The translations under genes were made by a program, and so were the position numbers. 52,821 nt of DNA. Source: Desulfotomaculum copahuensis (GTDB lineage Bacteria > Bacillota > Desulfotomaculia > Desulfotomaculales > Desulfovirgulaceae). The stretch is taken from positions 1-52,821 of the forward strand of contig NZ_LYVF01000168.1 of NCBI RefSeq assembly GCF_001655685.1, written 5' to 3'. Below are positions 33,787-41,043 of the stretch, one piece after another (within the stretch, counting starts at the first letter, position 1; the number at the start of each line of letters is the position of its first letter). The notes under the pieces are model-generated. The model saw only the letters and a program-made list of their open reading frames with translations. It was not told where the DNA came from and searched no databases.

Positions 33787-34789
33787 AAATCTATTTGAGC
33801 CAGCTTTAACATTTTCATCGCTCTTGGCGGCGCACCACAAGGGCAGGAAAGGCAAGCGATTTACTGCCGAAGTTATTCAGTTTGAGATGGATTTGGAAGG
33901 CAACTTGCTGACTCTGGCCCGGGAATTGAGGGCAGGAACATATCGGCCAGGGGAATATCGGGAATTTACCATATATGAGCCAAAGCAGCGGCTGATTAAG
34001 GCAGCACCATACCGTGACCGGGTGGTTCACCAATGGTATGTAGGGAATTTCATTAAACCCGTGTTCGGTCCGGCCTTTATTTTTGATACTTACGCCTGTT
34101 TGGAAGGTAAAGGCATGCATCGGGCCGCCTACCGGGTCCAGGAATTCCTGCGACGAGCTGGTCAGATATGGGGTGAACCATATATCCTGAAGGGTGATAT
34201 AAAGAGCTACTTTTTCAGCATTGACCACGATATTATCTACAACATCATCGCTCGGAAGATAACAGACCCTAAAGTGCTTTGGCTTACTAAAGTAATCCTG
34301 GATAGCACGGAAAACCCAGGCATCCCGGTTGGTTCCTATACTTCGCAGTGGTTTGCGAACGTATATTTGCACCAGCTAGATATGTTCGTGAAGCACCAGC
34401 TACGGGTAAAAATGTACGTTCGATATATGGATGACTTTGTAATGGTCTTGCCAGACAAGACAACTGCAAGCTATGTTTTGGACGAAATCAGGATCTTCCT
34501 GAAGCGTGAGTTAAGCCTGCAGCTTAATCACAAGACGCAGGTATTCCCTGCTAAAAACGGGGTTAATTTTTGTGGTTACAAGATCTGGCCCACCCATACG
34601 AAGATACGGACGGAAAGTAAGCGCCGCATCAAGCGGAAGCTGCGAAAGTTTCAGGAAAAATACAAGGCAGGTGAGATGGATGCCGAAGACATAAGGCGGG
34701 TTTTGGTGAGCTGGATGGGATATGCCAGGCATGCAGACAGTTACTGGTTAATCCATAAGATACTTAACCAGTTCACCTTCACAAAATAA
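33770..34789 (+). CDS. DGR reverse transcriptase
   Basis: The 339-residue protein starts from TTG 33770. RT motifs in order: basic N-terminal RT1/2 region (KQRLIKAAPYRDRVVHQ, about 72-88), KGDIKSYFFSID (141-152) with the first catalytic Asp, VGSYTSQWFANVYLHQLD (187-204) where Ser-Gln is the DGR-type motif 4, and RYMDDFVM (218-225) with the catalytic Asp pair. The C-terminus has the basic thumb (RIKRKLRKFQEKY). The SQ motif, short length and neighbouring avd, TR and VR identify a DGR rather than a group II intron or retron. It copies TR RNA into adenine-mutated cDNA that replaces VR. Confidence 0.95.
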   Translation: MAKTYKNLFEPALTFSSLLAAHHKGRKGKRFTAEVIQFEMDLEGNLLTLARELRAGTYRPGEYREFTIYEPKQRLIKAAPYRDRVVHQWYVGNFIKPVFGPAFIFDTYACLEGKGMHRAAYRVQEFLRRAGQIWGEPYILKGDIKSYFFSIDHDIIYNIIARKITDPKVLWLTKVILDSTENPGIPVGSYTSQWFANVYLHQLDMFVKHQLRVKMYVRYMDDFVMVLPDKTTASYVLDEIRIFLKRELSLQLNHKTQVFPAKNGVNFCGYKIWPTHTKIRTESKRRIKRKLRKFQEKYKAGEMDAEDIRRVLVSWMGYARHADSYWLIHKILNQFTFTK

Positions 34790-34804
34790 TAGATTTCAGG
34801 GATA

Positions 34805-34954
34805 GGGCTGGGACCGCTGCGTTCTCCAACTTCCCGTACTCCTCCAACCCTGTGTTCATCCGCGGTGGCAACTTTAGCAACGGCAGCGCCGGGCTTGCTT
34901 GCTTCAACAACACGAATGGCAATGCCAACAGCAGCATCGGGTTTCGCGCCTGCT
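34805..34954 (+). repeat. DGR template repeat (TR)
   Basis: The 150-bp segment lies 15 bases after the RT stop and aligns without gaps to 36,073-36,222 inside the target gene (constant offset 1,268). By hand count 123 of 150 positions are identical. It contains 27 adenines, mostly in nine AAC/AAT codons in the VR frame, the usual TR design; 10 of the 27 adenines differ in VR against 17 of the 123 other bases. The TR frame itself encodes a lectin-like end (...GFRACSGY) and stops at TAG 34,962, although it has no start or ribosome site. It is the non-mutated master copy. Confidence 0.92.
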
Positions 34955-35126
34955 CTGGTTATTAGCGAGATTGTAAAGGTTTACGGACCTTTGCACAGGG
35001 CCACCAGACCAAAGGAGCCCTATTCCTTCCCTATTTAGGGTAAAAATACAAGCTGCGAAGGGTATCTAGTAGCAGGCCGAACGATATCCTTCGCTCTTTA
35101 TTTAGGTTTTGACAGGAGGGATATCA
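34955..35126 (+). ncRNA. DGR spacer region with two hairpins, likely part of the TR RNA
   Basis: The 172 bases between TR and the target gene hold no gene. They contain two stable hairpins: 34,972-34,980 with 34,987-34,995 (nine pairs, one G-U, six-base loop) and 35,055-35,066 with 35,083-35,094 (twelve pairs, one G-U, sixteen-base loop). In BPP-1 the RNA downstream of TR (about 140 nt) binds RT-Avd and is needed for priming, so this span is the matching candidate. A strong AGGAGGG ribosome site ends it. Alternatively the second hairpin regulates the target's translation. Confidence 0.5.
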
Positions 35127-38027
35127 ATGGCTTTAGTATCAGGAGTAGCAAATGCGCCAGTGCTGCCGGCTGGGTGGAAACCAGTCAACCACGTATCCGG
35201 CCAAACATTTCAGGAGACAACCCTGGCTAATTGGCAATATAACTATGACCCGGTAAACACAGTAAACGGCGTACCTCCCAAGATGTGGGCCAACGCAAAG
35301 GACACCAAGGGCAATCTTTGGGTATGGATACCTCGCTTCACCTATCGAGCTATACAGTATGCCGATGACCCCGAAGTAAAAATCCGGTTCAGCAGCGGTA
35401 CCACGGATGACACCACTTCTATTGACGGTCGGGTCTGCAAAAAGCATCCTGGATTCAAGTTTGGAACCGTTGAACTGCCCGGAATATGGGTAATGAAGTA
35501 CCAGGCATATCAGGACACTGCCAATGGGGGTATCCCTGGCTCCTTGCCGAATAAGGTATCCTGGCGAACCATAACGGTAAACGACATATTCAACCAGTGC
35601 CTGAACCTCAAGAACAACGTGGCTACTGTCGCCACTGGCATAGACAGCCACATGCTGAAGAATTCGGAATGGGGTGCTGTTGCACTTTTAGCCTACGCAG
35701 TTGGGCAGGGTCGTCCAAAGATCAACGGGGACAGTGGATACCATACAGGATATACCACCAATGGCACAACGAATACCACAGGCTCCTTGGATACGTCGGG
35801 CGAGACATCAACCACCGGTAATCCCACCGGTGTATTTGACATGGTCGGCTGCGGCTGGCAATACGTCGCCTCTTATGTGAACAACGGGAACAGTAATCTG
35901 ACTACCTATTGCCTGTCACTCGTTAACGCAGACGCAAAGTATAAAGACGTTTTCCCTATGGGTTCAGGGGATACCCAGGCGGCTAACTTTGCAGCAGCGG
36001 CTGGACTTTCTGACGGCATGATGCTAAACGAAACAGCATCAAACGTTGGCGGCAATTATGGCTGGCTAAACTGGGCTGGGACCGCTGCGAGCTCGAGCTT
36101 TCCGTATTCGAGCAACCCTGTTTTCATCCGAGGTGGCAGCTATAGCCTCAGCAGCGCCGGGCTTGCTTGCTTCTACTACACGAGTGGCAATGCCAGCTCT
36201 AGCGGGGGCTTTCGCGCCTGCTTTGTAAATCTGAATTCTGCTCCTCTGATTTCTGGATCAGACCAGAACTTAGGAGATAAGAGCGGGCCATTCAGCATTG
36301 TATACCAGGTGTCTGACCCCGATGGGGACGCGGTAGATGTAGTGGAAAAGATTAACGGAAACGTGGTAGAGACTTTAACCGGAGCGCCGCAAAATACTGA
36401 TTTAGAATTTATTATTGACCTCACGACATGGGGCAATCTGGCACTCAACCAGATGCACACCATAACCATCGAGGCCACGGATAGTTTCGGCAACAAGAGC
36501 ACCAGAACATATACATTCACGAAAGTAAATGCTGTTCCCAGCGCACCAGGGGCCATCGTTTCACCGGTGGCTGGTTCTACGGTCGTCGGCAACGTGACCA
36601 TCGAGTGGACGGAGGCTACCGACCCAGATGGGGATGCTTTGACTTATTCCGTTTATTATTCGGCGGATGATGGGGCGACGCTGCTTCCCATTGCTACCGG
36701 CATAACGGCTTTAATGCTTGCCTGGGATACAAGCGTGGTTCCCGAAGGAACAAACTACCGCATTTATGTCAAAGCCAATGACGGGAAGGTGGACGGCCCT
36801 TTCGCGGTTAGCGGCATCTTTACCGTCGCCCACAATTTGAGTCCGAGCGCAATGTCGGCAATTGTGCCAGTCCATACTGCCAGGGTGCCGCTGCAACCTG
36901 TATTTATGGCGGGCGTGGGCACCGACCCGGAAGGCGATCCCCAGCACTTCAGGCTGCAGATTGCCAGGGACGTAAACTTTGCCAACATCGTGGCCGACCT
37001 GGAAACCAGCACCCAAAACCTGTTGACGGCAAATCAGGCCGGCGTAGAAGCAGATACAACAGGTTTTACTGGCAGAGGGGCAACTATCGCCAGATCCACC
37101 GCCCAGTTCTACGAAGGAGCTGCCAGCCTACAGGTGACCACATCTGGGACAACCGCCAATGAAGGTGTGGAATTAAGCCCGGTAGACGTATTAGGTGGGA
37201 AGAGTTATGCGGCTCAAGTAAAGGTAAAAGGTGCCGGATATATTCGCCTGGCAATCGAGGAACTGGACAGCAACGGCAATTATTTGCGGTCCACCGGCAG
37301 TGACCCGATTACCTTGGACGGAACATCTTGGCAGACCTTATCCGTGTTTGCTCGCACAGGCCAGGACTGCGCGAAACTGCGCTTGGCAGTATTAACCTCA
37401 TCAGTGATAGGCGCAACGTTCTACTGCGATGCTTTCATGCTGGTCAAAGGTGAATTTCTACCAGACGAATTTATTCCTGGCCAGCAATACGGGCCAGGAA
37501 CCGCAGACGCCATCGCTGGTTGGGAAATATACGACGGCGCCAACTGGGTTCCTATGCCAACTGGAGGAGCCCCTGTAGGAACTGAACGAGTGAGACATTC
37601 TCTGCGTGAGCCACTGCAGCAGAATCAGAGTTATTACTGGCGCATGGCTGCCCGCGATACAACAGGGAACTACGGCGAGTGGACGCTGCCACGGATTATC
37701 AGGGCGGGCAACGTGCTACAGTTTAGGCTCAAAACCCCGATTGAAACCTCTGCGGAAGTTGAACGGGTGTTAGTTTTTGGTTACCACACTATCGCTAAAG
37801 ATGGGGCAAACCCAGCCGTTCTCAAAGTTGAGGCCAGCAACAACGCTTTTGACCCATTCCCTGTTTGGGAGGACATCACCGCAGCATACTTGGCACGTGA
37901 GTATGCCGAACTAACCAACAAAAATAGGTCAGCAGATAAATGGGGACTGGATATTCGCATTACAATATGGGCCAATGACACGTTAGGCACCATTGAGGTG
38001 CTGGGCGTTGGCATTGCATTTGACTAA
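35127..38027 (+). CDS. DGR-diversified receptor-binding tail protein
   Basis: ATG 35127 (AGGAGGG just upstream) is preferred over TTG 35109. The 966-residue protein has a collar-like N-terminus (1-60). Residues about 60-370 form a C-type-lectin/formylglycine-generating-enzyme-like domain: WGAVALLAYAVG, GVFDMVGCGWQYV, NYGWLNWAGT, and the VR (about 316-366) ending GGFRACF. After it come Ig/fibronectin-like domains (about 370-570: SDPDGDAVDVV, TDPDGDALTYSVYYSADDG), a carbohydrate-binding-module-like jelly roll (about 630-780: FYEGAASLQVTTSG...SYAAQVKVKG), and a further beta domain to the C-terminus. Residue changes in VR would alter the receptor contacted on the host surface. The VR is internal, not at the 3' end. 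Confidence 0.88.
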   Translation: MALVSGVANAPVLPAGWKPVNHVSGQTFQETTLANWQYNYDPVNTVNGVPPKMWANAKDTKGNLWVWIPRFTYRAIQYADDPEVKIRFSSGTTDDTTSIDGRVCKKHPGFKFGTVELPGIWVMKYQAYQDTANGGIPGSLPNKVSWRTITVNDIFNQCLNLKNNVATVATGIDSHMLKNSEWGAVALLAYAVGQGRPKINGDSGYHTGYTTNGTTNTTGSLDTSGETSTTGNPTGVFDMVGCGWQYVASYVNNGNSNLTTYCLSLVNADAKYKDVFPMGSGDTQAANFAAAAGLSDGMMLNETASNVGGNYGWLNWAGTAASSSFPYSSNPVFIRGGSYSLSSAGLACFYYTSGNASSSGGFRACFVNLNSAPLISGSDQNLGDKSGPFSIVYQVSDPDGDAVDVVEKINGNVVETLTGAPQNTDLEFIIDLTTWGNLALNQMHTITIEATDSFGNKSTRTYTFTKVNAVPSAPGAIVSPVAGSTVVGNVTIEWTEATDPDGDALTYSVYYSADDGATLLPIATGITALMLAWDTSVVPEGTNYRIYVKANDGKVDGPFAVSGIFTVAHNLSPSAMSAIVPVHTARVPLQPVFMAGVGTDPEGDPQHFRLQIARDVNFANIVADLETSTQNLLTANQAGVEADTTGFTGRGATIARSTAQFYEGAASLQVTTSGTTANEGVELSPVDVLGGKSYAAQVKVKGAGYIRLAIEELDSNGNYLRSTGSDPITLDGTSWQTLSVFARTGQDCAKLRLAVLTSSVIGATFYCDAFMLVKGEFLPDEFIPGQQYGPGTADAIAGWEIYDGANWVPMPTGGAPVGTERVRHSLREPLQQNQSYYWRMAARDTTGNYGEWTLPRIIRAGNVLQFRLKTPIETSAEVERVLVFGYHTIAKDGANPAVLKVEASNNAFDPFPVWEDITAAYLAREYAELTNKNRSADKWGLDIRITIWANDTLGTIEVLGVGIAFD
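36073..36222 (+). repeat. DGR variable repeat (VR)
   Basis: This is the recipient copy of TR in the target gene. It differs at 27 of 150 positions. Between TR positions 34,864 and 34,927, seven of nine differences are at TR adenines, and seven of the eleven encoded replacements are at TR Asn codons (Asn to Ser, Leu or Tyr). The last 13 bases (TTTCGCGCCTGCT) are identical, the place where the GC-rich homing-initiation site is expected. Several non-adenine differences, mostly in the 5' third and at the 3' quarter, are not explained by DGR mutagenesis. Confidence 0.9.
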
Positions 38028-38043
38028 ACTGGAGGTGGCATGT

Positions 38044-38235
38044 ATGGAAGTAATTGCTAAATCGGACCTGGCTGCACTACGGGCAGCCAGGCAACGCGAG
38101 GAGGAAAAAGACAAACGCATTCAGGATCTGGAACTTGCCTTGGCTGAACAGGTAGCTGCCAATGTAGAACTACAGGTGAGATTACAGGATTTAGAGCTTG
38201 CGTTTGCTGATCTTATAACAGGAGGTGTAGCGTAA
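38044..38235 (+). CDS. Small coiled-coil protein, 63 aa
   Basis: ATG 38044 follows GGAGGTGG. The protein is almost entirely a charged helix with heptads (REEEKDKRIQDLELALAEQ, NVELQVRLQDLELAF). Small coiled coils often follow fibre genes and may act in fibre trimerisation or as an assembly factor. It ends one base into the next gene. Confidence 0.6.
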   Translation: MEVIAKSDLAALRAARQREEEKDKRIQDLELALAEQVAANVELQVRLQDLELAFADLITGGVA

Positions 38236-38399
38236 TGGCTTATGCACCCTATGTTGTGAGGGTAATTGCGAGGGCTATCATTTCAAAAAGCGATATGGGC
38301 CTTGGGACACCGGAAGAACTAGTACTGGCCTATCCTGAAGCGGAAAGGCAAGCCATCTTAGCAGAGGTGCACAACATAAGGCCAGATTTAGTCCAATAA
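38235..38399 (+). CDS. Small phage protein, 54 aa
   Basis: ATG 38235 lies after GGAGGTG and overlaps the previous stop. The 54 residues include VVRVIARAIISKSDMGLGTPE and YPEAERQAILAEVHNIRPDLV, a compact helical pattern. It has the size and place of XkdX-like tail proteins but the match is weak. The short length makes it easy to miss. Confidence 0.5.
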   Translation: MAYAPYVVRVIARAIISKSDMGLGTPEELVLAYPEAERQAILAEVHNIRPDLVQ

Positions 38400-38412
38400 G
38401 GGGGTGACATCT

Positions 38413-38634
38413 ATGCCGGGTCCTGAAATCGCACAATACGGCCTCGCTATGTTTGCAGTAGCGGGGTTGATATTTTTAGTTGATAGGTGGATTAGGCAAA
38501 AGGGAGACAACGACCTGGCCGAGGTGGTCCAGAATAACACCAAGGCCTTAGAGAACCTTACGACATTGATACAGGTTAACCTTACCCGCCAGGAGGCCAA
38601 GATTGACGAGCTTCTCGAGAGGGCAAGGCGGTGA
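38413..38634 (+). CDS. BhlA/UviB-like holin candidate
   Basis: ATG 38413 has AAGGGGG upstream (GTG 38404 is inside it). The 73-residue protein has one N-terminal membrane helix (AQYGLAMFAVAGLIFLVDRW) followed by a basic, then coiled C-terminus (DLAEVVQNNTKALENLTTLIQVN), the layout of BhlA/UviB bacteriocin-type holins. It lies in the lysis cluster, two genes before the amidase. Confidence 0.65.
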   Translation: MPGPEIAQYGLAMFAVAGLIFLVDRWIRQKGDNDLAEVVQNNTKALENLTTLIQVNLTRQEAKIDELLERARR

Positions 38635-38639
38635 TAGCT

Positions 38640-38981
38640 ATGAGGGGTTTTTGGAATGATCCAGATGGCTGGAGCCTGGCGGACATAGTAACCGTGCTGG
38701 TACTTCCTGTTTGGATGTATGTAGCGGTGAAATTCGCGCTCGCCAGTGACCTGTCCGGGAACCAGGTGGATTATTTCCTGGTCCTTAGTTACCCGCTCTT
38801 GATTGCTGTGGGCGGCAAGATGTTGAGTGGGCTGCCGCTTCCCTGGCCGAGGAGAAGCGGCTTTACAATAACTCCACAGCAACAACAACCTTACTATGAA
38901 ACCTATCAAACCACACAAACTAATGTGATTTCTGGTGAACCGATGGCTCCGGATGGTTCGCCTGAAAAAACAAACTTTTAG
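38640..38981 (+). CDS. Membrane protein of the lysis cluster
   Basis: The 113-residue protein from ATG 38640 (AAGGCGGTG upstream) has two hydrophobic helices (LADIVTVLVLPVWMYVAVKFAL; YFLVLSYPLLIAVGGKML) and a polar tail rich in Gln, Thr and Pro. The topology suits a class II-type holin or holin partner. No family is recognised. Confidence 0.55.
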   Translation: MRGFWNDPDGWSLADIVTVLVLPVWMYVAVKFALASDLSGNQVDYFLVLSYPLLIAVGGKMLSGLPLPWPRRSGFTITPQQQQPYYETYQTTQTNVISGEPMAPDGSPEKTNF

Positions 38982-38993
38982 GAGGTGCGTGTC

Positions 38994-39707
38994 ATGAAAA
39001 TAGTAATCGACCCAGGTCATGGTGGCAAAGACCCGGGAGCCGTTGGACATTCTGGTCTAAAGGAAGCAAATGTTAACCTTCAGGTGGCCCTAAAGGTTGC
39101 CGAGAAACTCCAAAGAGCAGGGCTTAGTGTGAAGCTCACCAGGACAACTGATGCCTTTGTGGACCTTCAGCCTCGCTGCGATATCGCTAATTCGTGGGGA
39201 GCCGATTATTTTGTGTCGATTCACTGTAACTCAGCTGGCGCTCCCCAAGCGTACGGCACGGAAACGTACTGCTACAAGTTCGGAGGTAAAGGAGAGGTTT
39301 TGGCAAAGGCTATACAGGCCGAACTTATTGCAGCGACTGGCAGAGCTAACCGCGGAGTTAAAGAGGCTAATTTTTACGTGCTTCGCAAGACAAGCATGCC
39401 GGCTGTATTAACTGAATTGGCCTTTATCTCGAATCTCGAAGAAGAACGCTTGTTGGCTTCTGCCGCATACCAGGAAAAGTGCGCCATGGCAATAGCTAAG
39501 GGCATCGGCAAAGTTATTGGGGTGGATATTGCCGAGCAAGCGCCTCAACCTGAACCACTGCAGGCACCAGCCGCCGATGCCAACAATGTAATTTATAAAG
39601 TACAGGTTGGCGCTTTCGCACAGCGCGAGAACGCCGAACGCCTAGCGGCAGAGCTGCGCTCGAAAGGTTATAACACCTATATCGTGAGTGAAAGGAGAAA
39701 TGGATAA
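38994..39707 (+). CDS. N-acetylmuramoyl-L-alanine amidase with SPOR domain (endolysin)
   Basis: ATG 38994 follows AGGAGGTG at a good distance. Residues 1-175 are an Amidase_3 domain: IVIDPGHGGKDPGAVG with the first zinc His, the catalytic Glu/His region VSIHCNSAG, and LTELAFISNLEEE with the late Glu. Residues about 195-237 are a SPOR-like domain (YKVQVGAFAQRENAERLAAELRSKGYNTYIV), which binds denuded peptidoglycan. It cleaves the peptide from muramic acid in the wall during lysis and depends on the nearby holins for access. Confidence 0.92.
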   Translation: MKIVIDPGHGGKDPGAVGHSGLKEANVNLQVALKVAEKLQRAGLSVKLTRTTDAFVDLQPRCDIANSWGADYFVSIHCNSAGAPQAYGTETYCYKFGGKGEVLAKAIQAELIAATGRANRGVKEANFYVLRKTSMPAVLTELAFISNLEEERLLASAAYQEKCAMAIAKGIGKVIGVDIAEQAPQPEPLQAPAADANNVIYKVQVGAFAQRENAERLAAELRSKGYNTYIVSERRNG

Positions 39708-40063
39708 TGGAAGATAAGCTCTTGCAGCTAGCCTATGACTTGCTGGCTATACTTATACCCGTTCTGGCCGCACTGGCGGTGGAATATTTGCGCAGGCGGT
39801 TGGGGACCGAAATGGTCAAACGCATTCAGGAAGAGCTGGCAACGAAGCAGGAACTTGCTACCCTGGCAGTGCGTTTCGTAGAGCAGGTCTACAAGGACCT
39901 GCACGGTCCCGACAAGTATCAAAAGGCAGCCGAGTGGCTTGCATCCAGAGCGCAGGAGCACGGGTTAAAGCTTACGGCAGATGAGATCAAAGGTCTGATT
40001 GAAGCTGCCCTACGCCAACTAAAAGATGCTTTCGGGAACGAGTGGGCCAAACAACTCCAATAA
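39707..40063 (+). CDS. LL-H family phage holin
   Basis: The 118-residue protein overlaps the amidase stop by one base. A single N-terminal membrane helix (LLQLAYDLLAILIPVLAALAVEYLRRRLG) precedes a long soluble helical tail with VRFVEQVYKDLHGPDKYQKAAEWLASRAQEHGL, the LL-H holin pattern. It would form the membrane lesion that releases or activates the amidase. Confidence 0.75.
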   Translation: MEDKLLQLAYDLLAILIPVLAALAVEYLRRRLGTEMVKRIQEELATKQELATLAVRFVEQVYKDLHGPDKYQKAAEWLASRAQEHGLKLTADEIKGLIEAALRQLKDAFGNEWAKQLQ

Positions 40064-40070
40064 AACGTAT

Positions 40071-40098
40071 GCCCCGGTCAAGAGGCCGGGGCTTTTTT
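40071..40098 (+). terminator. Rho-independent terminator of the late operon
   Basis: A GCCCCGG/CCGGGGC stem (40,071-40,077 with 40,086-40,092) with an eight-base loop is followed by six T. It lies between the last late gene and the convergent XRE-type gene, and so ends phage late transcription before host DNA. Confidence 0.88.
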
Positions 40099-40519
40099 AT
40101 TCTTCCAGGACTTTCAAATACTGATTAAGTACGTTAAAATATCGAGGTAAGGGTACATGCTTCCCCTGCTCCCAGTTGCGGAGTGTTTTCGGGTCCACGC
40201 CTATAGCCAGGGCCATTTCCTCTTTCGTAAGGCCATGATATAGACGGGCTTTGGTAATACGCTGGCCAAGGGTGTTCTCTGGTAATTTTTCAAAACAGCC
40301 CAGGTAAGCGATAGGGACGCCCAAGGCTTTGGCCAGTAATCGTAAGTTAGGCAGCGCAGCATTGAACTTATCCGCCTCCAAATTCCCGATGGCAGTAACG
40401 GATAATCCGGTAGCTGTTGACAGGTCGCGGATGGTCATATTCTTCGCTACCCTAGCCTGCCTTAAACGAGCGCCTGGGCTATCTCCTGACCACTGGTGGC
40501 CCAATAACCACGGCGGCAT
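40097..40519 (-). CDS. XRE-family regulator with two helix-turn-helix domains
   Basis: Reading leftward from ATG 40,519 (140 residues) gives two HTH units: LRQARVAKNMTIRDLSTATGLSVTAIGNLE and ITKARLYHGLTKEEMALAIGVDPKTLRNWEQGK. The open frame extends upstream to 40,609, but those 30 codons are antisense comM sequence beyond the prophage end, so the later start is preferred; it lacks a strong ribosome site. It is convergent with the late operon and is the last phage gene. It may help maintain lysogeny; its promoter would be at or beyond the attachment site. Confidence 0.75.
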   Translation of the reverse strand: MPPWLLGHQWSGDSPGARLRQARVAKNMTIRDLSTATGLSVTAIGNLEADKFNAALPNLRLLAKALGVPIAYLGCFEKLPENTLGQRITKARLYHGLTKEEMALAIGVDPKTLRNWEQGKHVPLPRYFNVLNQYLKVLEE

Positions 40520-40561
40520 TTTTGCCCGCCGAACCACAGAAAGGTCAAGGATATTCTCTGC

Positions 40562-40585
40562 ACGCTTGCCCCTGCGGCTATCTGG
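40562..40585 (+). other. Probable right attachment site (attR) of the prophage
   Basis: comM/yifB similarity begins abruptly here: codons TGC CCC TGC GGC TAT encode the conserved Cys-Pro-Cys-Gly-Tyr of ComM, whereas the residues before it (LHA) no longer match the expected Met-Asn-Pro. The strand-exchange core should therefore overlap this motif. The exact core cannot be defined without attL. Confidence 0.6.
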
Positions 40586-41043
40586 GCGACACATCGCGCG
40601 CCTGTACATGCACGCCGGCGCAAATACAACGCTATGCCGCCCGCATTTCCGGTCCCCTGCTGGACCGTATCGACCTGCAGCTGGAAGTGCCCCGGGTCGA
40701 TTATCAGGAGCTCTCCGGCCGGGAACCGGGTGAATCGTCGGCGGTGATCAGAAAAAGGGTGCAGCAGGCGCGGGAACGCCAGCGGGAGCGTTTGGGCGGC
40801 GCGACGACCAACGCCCGCATGACACCGGCACAGGTGCGGCGGTTTTGCCGGCTGTCCCCGGATGCGCAAAATCTGATGCAGGCGGCCTTCCGGCAGTTGA
40901 ACCTGAGCGCCCGCTCCCACGACCGGATCCTGAAAGTGGCCCGTACCATCGCCGACCTGGCGGGCAGCGCATTGATTGAAGCCGCCCATATCGCCGAGGC
41001 CGTCCAGTACCGCGGTTTGGAGGCAAGATACTGGCGGAGTTAG
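40564..41043 (+). pseudogene. comM: comM/yifB (Mg-chelatase-like ATPase) 3' fragment cut by the prophage
   Basis: From CPCGYLGD onward about 160 residues match the C-terminal half of the ComM/YifB family: CTCTPAQIQRYAARISGPLLDRIDLQLEVPRVDYQEL, then the arginine-finger region and the C-terminal ISARSHDRILKVARTIADL-type lid (here LSARSHDRILKVARTIADL). The Walker A and B regions should lie left of the prophage, outside the window. ComM is a helicase that promotes branch migration in natural transformation, so integration would disable it. Excision would restore it. Confidence 0.88.

Larger units (their letters stand above)
1..40565 (+). mobile_element. Myovirus-type prophage, right portion (left end outside window)
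   Basis: Nearly every gene from the window start to about 40,565 reads rightward and follows the order of a temperate contractile-tailed phage: recombination/replication, late regulator, packaging, head, connectors, sheath, tube, tape measure, baseplate, receptor-binding protein, lysis. The right limit is set by the abrupt start of comM/yifB coding sequence at about 40,564. No integrase or attL is visible, so the left end and the integration enzyme lie outside. The tail module resembles the Bacillus PBSX xkd series in order and in protein character. Ribosome sites are strong and genes overlap by a few bases almost throughout, as expected for intact phage operons. Confidence 0.93.

Noticed and set aside
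34797-34964. TR read as a small lectin-like gene ending GFRACSGY
   Set aside because: There is no start codon or ribosome site in that frame, and upstream it runs into the RT stop region. It is explained as the DGR template, although the protein-like ending is noted as evolutionary evidence.
35012-35042. CCCTA...TAGGG small inverted repeat in the DGR spacer
   Set aside because: The five-bp stem has a loop of only two bases, too weak to claim beside the two stronger hairpins.
40522-40563. Rightward start of the comM-like frame before CPCGY
   Set aside because: The residues before the motif do not match the ComM family and come from phage DNA, so the apparent start is a product of the junction.
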